Shown: one piece after another, positions 1 to 5,585 of the stretch
How the letters are laid out: each line of letters starts with the position of its first letter
How positions within the stretch are numbered: position 1 is the stretch's first letter
From: an uncultured Selenomonadales bacterium
GTDB taxonomy: Bacteria > Bacillota > Negativicutes > Selenomonadales > Selenomonadaceae
Assembly (NCBI GenBank): GCA_947165405.1
Contig: CAMVAG010000064.1
Location: forward strand, 1 to 10,353
Length of the DNA: 10,353 nt
Direction of reading: 5' to 3'
Made by a program: the position numbers and the translations under genes
The notes under the pieces: model-generated
What the model saw: the letters and a program-made list of their open reading frames with translations, nothing else
What the model was told of the DNA's origin: nothing
Database searches by the model: none

Positions 1-2
1 AC

Positions 3-68
3 GGCAGCCCTTCGACAGAGCTGAAGCCGTATCAGAATCTGGATTTGGAAATGTTATTGATGATGTAA
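3..68 (+). CDS. Possible 3' end of an upstream gene (partial)
   Basis: An open frame enters from the left edge and stops at TAA 66-68. It reads as 21 residues ending QNLDLEMLLMM. I do not recognise the protein. The frame was chosen because the same stretch recurs at 219-257 with only two base changes, and both are synonymous in this frame (Leu TTA/TTG and TTG/CTG). That is what one expects if it was once coding. A competing frame starting at base 2 stays open to TGA 89-91 and cannot be excluded. Too little is present to assign a function. Confidence 0.3.
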   Translation, partial: GSPSTELKPYQNLDLEMLLMM

Positions 69-70
69 AT
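32..70 (+). repeat. 39-bp direct repeat, copy 1
   Basis: Bases 32-70 match 219-257 at 37 of 39 positions. The differences are A/G at base 56 and T/C at base 57, compared with the second copy. The two copies bracket the hairpin-rich stretch 71-218. Copy 1 would cover the last codons and stop of the putative upstream gene. Confidence 0.8.
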
Positions 71-218
71 AAAATCGAAACGCAACGGTGAGCGCAAACC
101 CGGCCGTCACGGACGACGGCCGCCGGCGTTAAAAACAGGATGTTTTTACAGCCGGAGAAACGCCCTTTTCTTTTGCTACTTTTCTTTTGGGCGCTGCAAA
201 AGAAAAGTAGAAGAGAGT
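71..218. repeat. Hairpin-rich intergenic element
   Basis: Three inverted repeats follow one another here. Bases 101-108 pair with 115-122 (8 bp, 6-base loop). Bases 130-137 pair with 141-148 (8 bp, 3-base loop), with a further 5-bp outer stem 123-127/151-155. Bases 176-189 pair perfectly with 197-210 (14 bp, 7-base loop). The 11-base string CTTTTCTTTTG also occurs directly repeated at 165-175 and 179-189. No credible reading frame crosses it. It looks like a dispersed REP/MITE-like intergenic repeat, but only genome-wide copy number could show that. It could also act as a terminator for the gene upstream. Confidence 0.6.
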
Positions 219-257
219 TCAGAATCTGGATTTGGAAATGTTGCTGATGATGTAAAT
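219..257 (+). repeat. 39-bp direct repeat, copy 2 (possible gene-end remnant)
   Basis: Second copy of the 32-70 repeat. In the matching frame it again encodes QNLDLEMLLMM followed by TAA (253-255), but an in-frame TAG at 208-210 lies just upstream, so it is a remnant and not a gene. It ends six bases before the -35 box of the next promoter. Confidence 0.75.
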
Positions 258-262
258 CTTCC

Positions 263-291
263 TTGACTTTGCACCGAATTTTTTGTATATT
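263..291 (+). promoter_or_regulatory. Sigma70-type promoter for the 345-1067 gene
   Basis: TTGACT (263-268), a 17-base spacer and TATATT (286-291), each one mismatch from consensus. Transcription would start near 298, giving a leader of about 47 bases that carries the AAGGAGG ribosome site at 330-336. Confidence 0.7.
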
Positions 292-344
292 TTTCGCAGG
301 AAATACTTCGTGTTGGAGTAGTTTTTTTCAAGGAGGTTTTTAAC

Positions 345-1067
345 ATGGACGTAAGCAATATGGCAAGAGTGGCTCAAGGGTTCGCGCAATACGCAACGCA
401 AGCCAAGAACTCGGCAAACGCAAAGTCAACCGCGCAAAACACGGCGGCACAAACTCAACAGGCAAAAATCGGCGAGGCTTTTGAGCTGAACATTTCCGAC
501 GCGGCAAAGCAAGCTCAACAGGCACCGAAGCAAACGGCGGAAGATTTTTCCGTTGAAGACGGCAGCACCAAGGAAACCAAAGGACTCACCTCTGAACAGG
601 TCGACGCGCTCAAAGCGGATTTGGAAACTCAAGAGCAAACAATGCTCAACATCATGATTCAGGCCTTGACCGAATCGAACGACAAACTTCAAGGCTGGCT
701 CGATGAAGGAATCGGCATTTTGAATTTCGGCGGCGTACAAATTGACGCGGCACGTTTCGCCCTGCCGGAAGTGGCAACCAATGCCGAAGACGCAGCCAAA
801 GCCATTGCGCCCGGCGGAGCTTGGTCGGTTGACGCAGTTTCCACTCGCATTTTCGATTTGGCTTCGGCGATAGCGGGCAACGACCCCGAAAAACTTTCAC
901 AAATGCGCGCAGCCGTCGAGGAAGGCTTCAAACAGGCGGGCATGACTTGGAAAGACGCGACAGGTCAAAGCAACTTGCCCGAAATTTCCACTCAAACTTA
1001 CAACGAAATCATGAGCCGCTTCGACAACCGCGCAAACGAAATCGGCGGAGCTTCTTTAACCGAATGA
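345..1067 (+). CDS. Hypothetical Ala/Gln-rich protein, 240 aa
   Basis: I do not recognise a named family with certainty. The start ATG is well supported: AAGGAGG at 330-336 with an 8-base spacer, behind a good promoter. Residues 1-75 are rich in Ala, Gln, Lys and Thr and look disordered. Residues 76-115 read as a long helix. The C-terminal third is better structured, with KLSQMRAAVEEGFKQAGMTW followed by LPEIS and TYNEIMSRFD. No signal peptide, membrane segment or Cys is visible. The acidic, Cys-free, low-complexity N-terminus resembles exported or flagellum/surface-associated soluble proteins, but that is inference only. The gene stands alone between its own promoter and a terminator, so the neighbours give no role. 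Its codon use looks typical for the window. Confidence 0.85.
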   Translation: MDVSNMARVAQGFAQYATQAKNSANAKSTAQNTAAQTQQAKIGEAFELNISDAAKQAQQAPKQTAEDFSVEDGSTKETKGLTSEQVDALKADLETQEQTMLNIMIQALTESNDKLQGWLDEGIGILNFGGVQIDAARFALPEVATNAEDAAKAIAPGGAWSVDAVSTRIFDLASAIAGNDPEKLSQMRAAVEEGFKQAGMTWKDATGQSNLPEISTQTYNEIMSRFDNRANEIGGASLTE

Positions 1068-1097
1068 ACTTAAGCGGCGATTATGCCGACAAAATTA

Positions 1098-1135
1098 AAA
1101 AGACTGCCTTGCATAAAAATGTTTGGCAGTCTTTT
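1098..1135. terminator. Bidirectional terminator between the 345 gene and the tRNA operon
   Basis: AAAAGACTGCC (1098-1108) pairs perfectly with GGCAGTCTTTT (1125-1135) around a 16-base loop. Read on the minus strand, the stem is followed by a run of T with a short AA break, a good intrinsic terminator for the tRNA operon. On the plus strand it ends in CTTTTGATTT and can also stop the upstream gene. Confidence 0.75.
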
Positions 1136-1149
1136 GATTTATAAAGCAA

Positions 1150-1173
1150 AAGTGCCGCCCGAAGACGACACTT
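1150..1173 (-). terminator. Second hairpin downstream of tRNA-Tyr
   Basis: AAGTGCCG (1150-1157) pairs with CGACACTT (1166-1173), 8 bp with one G-U pair. On the minus strand it is followed by TTGCTTT. It sits just after tRNA-Tyr and ahead of the stronger hairpin at 1098-1135, so the tRNA operon may have a tandem terminator, or this stem may mark the 3' processing site. Confidence 0.45.
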
Positions 1174-1185
1174 GTGATTTCGATA

Positions 1186-1270
1186 TGGTGGGCAGGGATG
1201 GATTCGAACCATCGTACCCAAGGGGAGCGGATTTACAGTCCGCCGCGTTTAGCCACTTCGCTACCTACCC
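1186..1270 (-). tRNA. tRNA-Tyr (GTA)
   Basis: This is an 85-base cloverleaf including an encoded CCA (TGG at 1186-1188 on the plus strand). The acceptor stem GGGTAGG/CCTGCCC has one G-U pair. The anticodon loop reads CTGTAAA with anticodon GTA. A long variable arm is present, as expected for a class II bacterial tRNA-Tyr. It is the last tRNA of the five-gene minus-strand operon. Confidence 0.95.
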
Positions 1271-1273
1271 GCG

Positions 1274-1351
1274 TGGTGACCTTGGAGGGACTCGAACCCC
1301 CGACCCTTTGATTCGTAGTCAAATACTCTAATCCAGCTGAGCTACAAGGCC
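1274..1351 (-). tRNA. tRNA-Arg (ACG)
   Basis: Acceptor stem GGCCTTG/CAAGGTC, anticodon stem TTTGA/TCAAA with loop CTACGAA giving ACG, T-loop TTCGAGT, discriminator A and encoded CCA. The ACG anticodon is normally deaminated to ICG by TadA and reads CGU, CGC and CGA. Only three bases separate it from tRNA-Tyr. Confidence 0.95.
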
Positions 1352-1362
1352 ATATGTTAAGT

Positions 1363-1439
1363 TGGTGGACCCACCAGGACTTGAACCTGGGACCGACCGG
1401 TTATGAGCCGGTTGCTCTAACCAACTGAGCTACGGGTCC
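1363..1439 (-). tRNA. tRNA-Ile2 or elongator tRNA-Met (CAT)
   Basis: A complete 77-base cloverleaf with acceptor GGACCCG/TGGGTCC, D-arm GCTC...GAGC, anticodon stem ACCGG/CCGGT with loop CTCATAA, and encoded CCA. The anticodon is CAT. The 1-72 pair is G-C, so it is not an initiator tRNA. The GGACC acceptor start and CGGCTCATAACCG anticodon arm look more like the Ile2 (lysidine-modified) tRNAs of Firmicutes than elongator Met, but the window alone cannot settle this. Confidence 0.9.
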
Positions 1440-1470
1440 AACCGGTAACCAACTTGTTGTCAAAAAAAAT

Positions 1471-1545
1471 TGGAGCGGAAAACGAGGCTCGAACTCGCGA
1501 CCCCAACCTTGGCAAGGTTGTGCTCTACCACTGAGCTACTTCCGC
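1471..1545 (-). tRNA. tRNA-Gly (GCC), copy B
   Basis: 75-base cloverleaf: acceptor GCGGAAG/TTTCCGC, anticodon stem CAACC/GGTTG with loop TTGCCAA giving GCC, T-loop TTCGAGC, discriminator T and encoded CCA. It is nearly the same as the neighbouring tRNA-Gly at 1552-1627, including the whole anticodon arm and the T-arm, which points to tandem duplication. Confidence 0.95.
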
Positions 1546-1551
1546 TTGTTC

Positions 1552-1627
1552 TGGAGCGGACAACGAGGCTCGAACTCGCTACCTCAACCTTGGCAAGGTT
1601 GCGCTCTACCAGATGAGCTATGTCCGC
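1552..1627 (-). tRNA. tRNA-Gly (GCC), copy A
   Basis: First tRNA of the operon. Acceptor GCGGACA/TGTCCGC, loop TTGCCAA with anticodon GCC, encoded CCA. It differs from copy B mainly in the acceptor stem, in an extra D-loop base, and in a few bases flanking the anticodon arm. Its 5' end lies about 25 bases after the predicted transcription start. Confidence 0.95.
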
Positions 1628-1658
1628 TCGTCTTAGTCACTTGACTAACACAAGGCGC

Positions 1659-1687
1659 ATTATAAAAGTTTTATCGGGTTTTGTCAA
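1659..1687 (-). promoter_or_regulatory. Perfect-consensus sigma70 promoter of the tRNA operon
   Basis: On the minus strand: TTGACA (1687-1682), exactly 17 bases, then TATAAT (1664-1659). Both hexamers match the consensus fully, as expected for a strong stable-RNA promoter. The -35 box overlaps the stop codon region of the HAD gene (1684-1686), and no terminator lies between, so read-through from that gene is possible. Confidence 0.9.
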
Positions 1688-2463
1688 GAAAAATTTTCAA
1701 GCATCGCGCCGACCGAATCAAAGACCGCCGAGGCCTCGCGCTTGACAAAATCTTTAGCCGTGGAGACTGTGTAGCCGCCGAATTTTTTTATCATAGGCAA
1801 ATCGTTTGACTCGTCGCCGATGACGTAAACCTCGCCGCGCCAATCGTAAAAGTTCAAAAGATTTTCAACGCCGCGCGCTTTATTCATACCCGCAACCACA
1901 ATGTCGAGGCTGCGAGTATTTTTTTGTGCAAAAATTTTTTCGCCGTAATTGCGATTCAAAAAGTCTGCTGCTTCTTGCGCTTCTTCCGAACTTCCAAAAC
2001 CTAAGGCAAGCTGATTTATTTTTTTCGACAGCGACTTTACCTGCGCGGCGTCAATGAACGTCAAAAAAAATTCCCAGCGCGGTCTTTCCGTAATGACCCA
2101 AGAATTTTCTTTTACGTTGACGCAAAAAACTTCGTCCGCCGCCTCGAACAGAAAATGCAAACTCTTTTTCAAAAAAGGCTCGTTGAAAAGTTCAAGCAAA
2201 GTTTCTTTCGGAATTTCCGTTTCGAAAATGATTTTCTGCGCGCCGTCGAAGATTATCGCTCCGTTGTCGCAAATCGCGAAGTCAATTTTCAAATCGGCGT
2301 CTTGCAAGTGAGGTATAAGCATAGGGTAGCAACGACCGGTCACGAGTCCGAATTTATTGCCCGCCGCCCGCCAAGCTTTTATCGCCTCCAAATCTTCCGA
2401 AGAAAATTTTTGTTCCCTGAAAAGTGTTCCGTCGAAGTCGCTCGCCGCAACCTTAAAGCTCAT
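1684..2463 (-). CDS. Cof-type HAD-IIB family phosphatase
   Basis: A 259-residue member of the haloacid dehalogenase superfamily, C2B-capped (Cof/YidA) type, probably a cytoplasmic sugar-phosphate or small phosphoester phosphatase needing Mg2+. Motif I is DFDGT (residues 9-13, nucleophile Asp9, acid/base Asp11). Motif II is VTGR around Thr42. Motif III is Lys195 in NKARG. Motif IV is GDESND (216-221), which binds the metal. The cap lies between motifs II and III. Length is normal for the family. ATG at 2463 overlaps the last 11 bases of the GH13 gene upstream, so translation is probably coupled and both proteins made together. The substrate cannot be read from sequence; the neighbour suggests a hexose or disaccharide phosphate, which is inference. 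Confidence 0.93.
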   Translation of the reverse strand: MSFKVAASDFDGTLFREQKFSSEDLEAIKAWRAAGNKFGLVTGRCYPMLIPHLQDADLKIDFAICDNGAIIFDGAQKIIFETEIPKETLLELFNEPFLKKSLHFLFEAADEVFCVNVKENSWVITERPRWEFFLTFIDAAQVKSLSKKINQLALGFGSSEEAQEAADFLNRNYGEKIFAQKNTRSLDIVVAGMNKARGVENLLNFYDWRGEVYVIGDESNDLPMIKKFGGYTVSTAKDFVKREASAVFDSVGAMLENFS

Positions 2464-4165
2464 AGATTACCGCCTCCGTTGCTCGCAAATAATTTTTTTC
2501 GTCAGAGTAGTTGCCCGAAATTTTCTTCGCGCCGTCGAAAATCTTCGCGGGCAATTTTACATCGTGCGTCGTGAAGTTCACCGCGATTATAAATTTTTTC
2601 GCGCCCAAAGTTCTCGTGTAAACAAAAATTTCCTCGTTGCTCGGATAAAGTTCCTCGTAATCGCCGTTGAGCAAAACCTCGCTCGAATTTCTCAAGCGGC
2701 TCATCTTCCGATAAAAATTCAAAACGGAATCGGCGTCGCGCTCTTCGACTTCGACATTGCAAATTTTAAAATCGTCGTGAACGGGCAACCAAGCCTTGCC
2801 GCCGGTGAAGCCCGCATTAATTGAGGTGTTCCATTGCATGGGAGTGCGCGCGTTGTCCCGGCTGAACTTCCAAACGAATTTCAAAGCCTCTTTGTCGCTC
2901 AAGCCGTCCGCCCGTGCCAAATTGTATGCGCCGCGTGAGGAAATGTCGTCGTAGTCGTCGATTGAATCAAATTTCGTATTCGTTAAGCCGAGCTCTTCAC
3001 CTTGATAGACAAAAGGCGTGCCGCGCAGCGTGAAAAGAATCGTCGCCATTGCCTTTGCCGCCAAAATTTTATCGGTGCCGTGCGGGAAGAAATTATCAAC
3101 CGAACGAGGCTTGTCGTGATTCTCAAAATAAATCGGATACCAACTGCCTCGCGTCGCCCGCTGACTGTCACTCAATGCCTTTTTGAATTCGCTCAACTTA
3201 ATCGGCTTTGAACGGTGCCAAACATCGTCGCCGTTGGTGAACATGATATTGACGTGGCTGAATTCGAAAAGCATATTGAAGACGCCGCGCTCACCGACCC
3301 AAGCGGGTAATTCTTCGGGCTTGACGCTGTTCGCCTCGCCGACCGTAAAAATATCGTGCCCGTCGAAAACTTCGCGCTTGAGCTCGTGCAGAAAATCCAA
3401 AATGCCGGGCGTGTTCGCCGTCATGTTGTGAACGCTGCAAGTGCCGTCGGCGTCGGGCGTGCCGTCCAAAAATTTTTCGGGCTTCTTTATGTAAACAATC
3501 GCGTCGATTCTGAAACCGCCTACTCCTTTTTTCAACCAGAAATTTGCCGCGTCGAAGAGGGCTCGCCGAACGTCGGGATTTTCCCAATTCAAATCGGGCT
3601 GTTCCTTCGCGAAGGTGTGCAGATAATATTGTTGACGCTCCTCGCACCACTGCCAAGCACTGCCGCCGAAAATCGAACGCCAATTAGTTTTCTCGTCGCG
3701 CCAAATGTACCAATCGGCTTTGGGATTGTCGCGGCTCGATTTCGATTCGATAAACCAAGCGTGCTTGTCGGAGCTGTGATTGAAAACCAAATCCATGACG
3801 ATTTTTATATCGCGCGCCTTCGCCTCGGCAATGAGTTCGTCGAAGTCCTCCATTGTTCCGAAGAGCGGATTAATCCCCGTGTAGTCCGAAATGTCGTAGC
3901 CGTTGTCGACCATCGGCGAGGGATAAATCGGCGTCAACCAAATCGCTCCGACGTTCAAACTTTTTATGTAGTCAAGCTTGCGAATGATGCCGCGCAGGTC
4001 GCCGGTGCCCTTGCCGGTCGTGTCGAGAAAACTCTTCGGATAAATTTGGTAGACGGGCTTTTTCTGCCACCACTTTAAATTTTCGGCGGCGAAAATGAAA
4101 TTCGGATTTATCATTGCCACTGCCATAAACGCCACGCTCCCTTTGATAAATTCTCTCCGATTCAT
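2453..4165 (-). CDS. GH13 alpha-glucosidase with Tat signal peptide
   Basis: A 570-residue alpha-amylase-family (GH13) enzyme like oligo-1,6-glucosidase/maltase (GH13_31-type). It hydrolyses alpha-glucosidic bonds at the non-reducing end of short oligosaccharides. The (beta/alpha)8 barrel begins near residue 32 (KPVYQIYPKSF, GDLRGI). Conserved regions are DLVFNH (125-130), GFRIDA with nucleophile Asp221, VGEAN with acid Glu277, and ENHD with Asp351; a beta-sandwich domain ends the protein. Ala222 follows the nucleophile; in this family Val there goes with alpha-1,6 and Ala or Thr with alpha-1,4 activity, so alpha-1,4 is favoured. Residues 1-27 form a twin-arginine signal: NRREFIKG, then a hydrophobic stretch to FAA. 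That is unusual, since relatives are mostly cytosolic. AAGGAGG at 4173-4179 supports the ATG with a 7-base spacer. It lies between DUF1850 and HAD genes in one run. Confidence 0.93.
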   Translation of the reverse strand: MNRREFIKGSVAFMAVAMINPNFIFAAENLKWWQKKPVYQIYPKSFLDTTGKGTGDLRGIIRKLDYIKSLNVGAIWLTPIYPSPMVDNGYDISDYTGINPLFGTMEDFDELIAEAKARDIKIVMDLVFNHSSDKHAWFIESKSSRDNPKADWYIWRDEKTNWRSIFGGSAWQWCEERQQYYLHTFAKEQPDLNWENPDVRRALFDAANFWLKKGVGGFRIDAIVYIKKPEKFLDGTPDADGTCSVHNMTANTPGILDFLHELKREVFDGHDIFTVGEANSVKPEELPAWVGERGVFNMLFEFSHVNIMFTNGDDVWHRSKPIKLSEFKKALSDSQRATRGSWYPIYFENHDKPRSVDNFFPHGTDKILAAKAMATILFTLRGTPFVYQGEELGLTNTKFDSIDDYDDISSRGAYNLARADGLSDKEALKFVWKFSRDNARTPMQWNTSINAGFTGGKAWLPVHDDFKICNVEVEERDADSVLNFYRKMSRLRNSSEVLLNGDYEELYPSNEEIFVYTRTLGAKKFIIAVNFTTHDVKLPAKIFDGAKKISGNYSDEKNYLRATEAVIYEL

Positions 4166-4198
4166 GAAAGACCCTCCTTTGCGAAGATTTTACTTCAA

Positions 4199-4636
4199 TC
4201 AAAAACTCTTGACAATAATTTTCGTTCCGAGCGGAAATTTTTTATAGAGTTCGTGTTCGCGACCGTTGACGATAATTTTAAGTTGAGTGCCTTTGCCCGT
4301 CCGCAGCTCCAAATTTTTAAAGCGGCGATTCATTTCGTCGAAGATAAACCATTCGCCGTCGCGATAAAATTTTCCGTCCGCCTCGTCGAAGGGAAGACCG
4401 ACGCCTTGAGATTTATATTTCGTTCGCAGCAAAATAAATTCGCCGTCCTTGAAAGTCAATTCCTCGACGACGGGCGTTTTCTGCACCGAGTGAATAAAAT
4501 TTATCGTGAGCGAAAAATTTTCATCGGCGTCGACGACGGCAACGGTTTCCTCTTCCGTCCCGATAAAAATTTTCGGCGGGCTCGTGACAAAAAATAAAAT
4601 CGTCAAGGCAATGACGACAAGTAAAAATTTTTTCAT
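4199..4636 (-). CDS. DUF1850-type exported protein
   Basis: A 145-residue protein with an uncleaved or cleaved N-terminal hydrophobic segment (residues 1-20, MKKFLLVVIALTILFFVTS), the rest extracytoplasmic. The body fits DUF1850: NFIHSVQKTPVVEELTF, then ILLRTKYKSQGVGLPF, and a C-terminal half rich in strands. DUF1850 members are usually encoded next to TRAP-type (TAXI) transporter permeases and their role is unknown; no TRAP gene is present here. I chose ATG 4636 because an in-frame extension to 4840 would add 68 residues that do not look like a protein N-terminus, run antisense into the permease, and bury the signal. A GGAGG-type site lies 12 bases upstream (4649-4655), a rather long spacer. 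The GH13 gene follows after 33 bases, so the two are probably co-transcribed. Confidence 0.8.
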   Translation of the reverse strand: MKKFLLVVIALTILFFVTSPPKIFIGTEEETVAVVDADENFSLTINFIHSVQKTPVVEELTFKDGEFILLRTKYKSQGVGLPFDEADGKFYRDGEWFIFDEMNRRFKNLELRTGKGTQLKIIVNGREHELYKKFPLGTKIIVKSF

Positions 4637-4659
4637 GGCGATTAAAATTCCTCCTCTGC

Positions 4660-4687
4660 TTGAAAAGATTTTCAAAGCTGTTACAAT
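4660..4687 (+). promoter_or_regulatory. Candidate promoter with overlapping palindromic operator
   Basis: TTGAAA (4660-4665), a 16-base spacer and TACAAT (4682-4687) form a fair plus-strand promoter for the permease. The palindrome TTGAAAAGATTTTCAA (4660-4675, 7-base arms around GA) covers the -35 box and spacer, as a repressor site would. It does not match a Zur, MntR or Fur consensus that I know. Transcription would begin about at 4694, next to the GTG at 4695. Confidence 0.4.
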
Positions 4688-4694
4688 CTGCGCG

Positions 4695-5501
4695 GTGATA
4701 AAATTGTTTGAATATGAATTCATGCGCAACGCATTAATCGCGGTGATTTTGGTGACGCCGCTTTTCGGTTTGCTGTCGACGATGGTCGTATCGAATCGCA
4801 TGGCGTTTTTCTCTGACTCTTTGGGGCACGGAGCTTTCACGGGAATAGCGATAGGAGCTTTAATCGGAGTCGGCTCGGAAATTTTCGGACTGCTCGGCTT
4901 TTCGATAGGCTTCGCGCTTTTGATAACTTACATAAAAAATAAATCGCACGCGGGCGCGGATACGGTTATCGGCGTGTTCAGCTCGACGGCGATTGCGCTC
5001 GGCTTGATGATAATGTCGGCGGGCGGGCAGTTCAATAAATTTTCACGCTTCCTGATAGGTGACCTGTTGAGTATCACGCGGGAAGATTTGATTTCATTGG
5101 CGGCAATATTTTTAATCGTCGTCGTGAGCTGGGCGATACTTTTCAATCGGCTTTTGATTTTGTCGGTGAATCAAACGCTTGCACGAAGTCGCGGAATAAA
5201 AACTCAACTCGTCGAATCAATCTTCGCTGTGCTCTTGGCAATCGTCGTGGCGTTGAGCATACAATGGGTCGGCATTTTGATAATCAACGCGCTTTTGGTT
5301 TTGCCGGCGGCTGCTGCCCGCAACGTCACCAACTCTGTAAAAAGCTATCACGTGTTGAGCGTGCTGATTGCGTTGAGCTCGGGCTTGGTCGGATTGATTT
5401 TGGCGTATGAAATAAATTCGGCGGCGGGCGCGACGATTGTAACTTGCGCGGCTGTCGTGTACTTCGTTACTCTGCTTCTCAAGCCGCGATTTATAAAGTA
5501 G
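4695..5501 (+). CDS. ABC-3 family metal ABC transporter permease (ZnuB/MntB-like)
   Basis: About 268 residues, a multi-spanning inner-membrane permease that imports Zn2+ or Mn2+ with an ATPase and a solute-binding lipoprotein. The N-terminus FEYEFMRNALIAV followed by NRMAFFSDSLGHGAFTGIAI matches the ABC-3 signature, as do SHAGADTVIGVFSS and, near the end, GILIINALLVLPAAAARN. Seven to eight hydrophobic segments are visible. I prefer GTG 4695 because it gives the family's usual N-terminus and length; ATG 4635 adds 20 residues, also without a ribosome site. No start has a good Shine-Dalgarno, so the mRNA may be leaderless. The ATPase and binding-protein genes normally beside it are absent from this window. 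DUF1850 diverges from it. Confidence 0.88.
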   Translation: MIKLFEYEFMRNALIAVILVTPLFGLLSTMVVSNRMAFFSDSLGHGAFTGIAIGALIGVGSEIFGLLGFSIGFALLITYIKNKSHAGADTVIGVFSSTAIALGLMIMSAGGQFNKFSRFLIGDLLSITREDLISLAAIFLIVVVSWAILFNRLLILSVNQTLARSRGIKTQLVESIFAVLLAIVVALSIQWVGILIINALLVLPAAAARNVTNSVKSYHVLSVLIALSSGLVGLILAYEINSAAGATIVTCAAVVYFVTLLLKPRFIK

Positions 5502-5574
5502 GTGTCAGCGGTTAGCTTTCAGCTGTCAGACCAAGTTTCTGAAAGCTGAAAGCTGATACCTGAAAGCTAAAAGC
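5501..5574. repeat. Heptanucleotide repeat array forming an imperfect hairpin
   Basis: From 5540, five 7-base units run in register: TGAAAGC, TGAAAGC, TGATACC, TGAAAGC, TAAAAGC (to 5574). The preceding stretch 5501-5530 carries the same heptads on the opposite strand (TGACAGC, TGAAAGC, TAACCGC, TGACACC). Thus 5514-5530 pairs with 5538-5554 (16 of 17) and 5501-5509 with 5552-5560 (one G-U). It resembles the short tandem heptamer repeats described in some bacteria. It could stop or stabilise the permease transcript. The array ends just before the AGGTGG ribosome site of the next gene. Confidence 0.75.
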
Positions 5575-5585
5575 AGGTGGAATTT

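Noticed and set aside
176..401. Two overlapping 60-residue minus-strand reading frames over the repeat region
   Set aside because: They are translations of the palindromic intergenic element and of the promoter; no ribosome site, no family resemblance.
1083..1331. Plus-strand 82-residue frame across the terminator and tRNA-Tyr/Arg
   Set aside because: It is the antisense of tRNA genes; such frames commonly arise from conserved tRNA sequence.
3356..4078. 240-residue plus-strand frame opposite the GH13 gene
   Set aside because: Antisense to a clear GH13 enzyme with all catalytic motifs; arises from codon bias.
4506..4634. Upstream 43-residue extension of the ABC permease
   Set aside because: Low-complexity Ser/Thr-rich residues antisense to DUF1850; not part of the ABC-3 family N-terminus.
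4637..4840. 68-residue N-terminal extension of the DUF1850 protein
   Set aside because: It lies antisense to the permease N-terminus, would place the signal segment internally, and a ribosome site favours the ATG at 4636.
5501..5574. CRISPR-like array
   Set aside because: Units are contiguous 7-mers without spacers and no cas gene is near; this is a tandem/inverted repeat.
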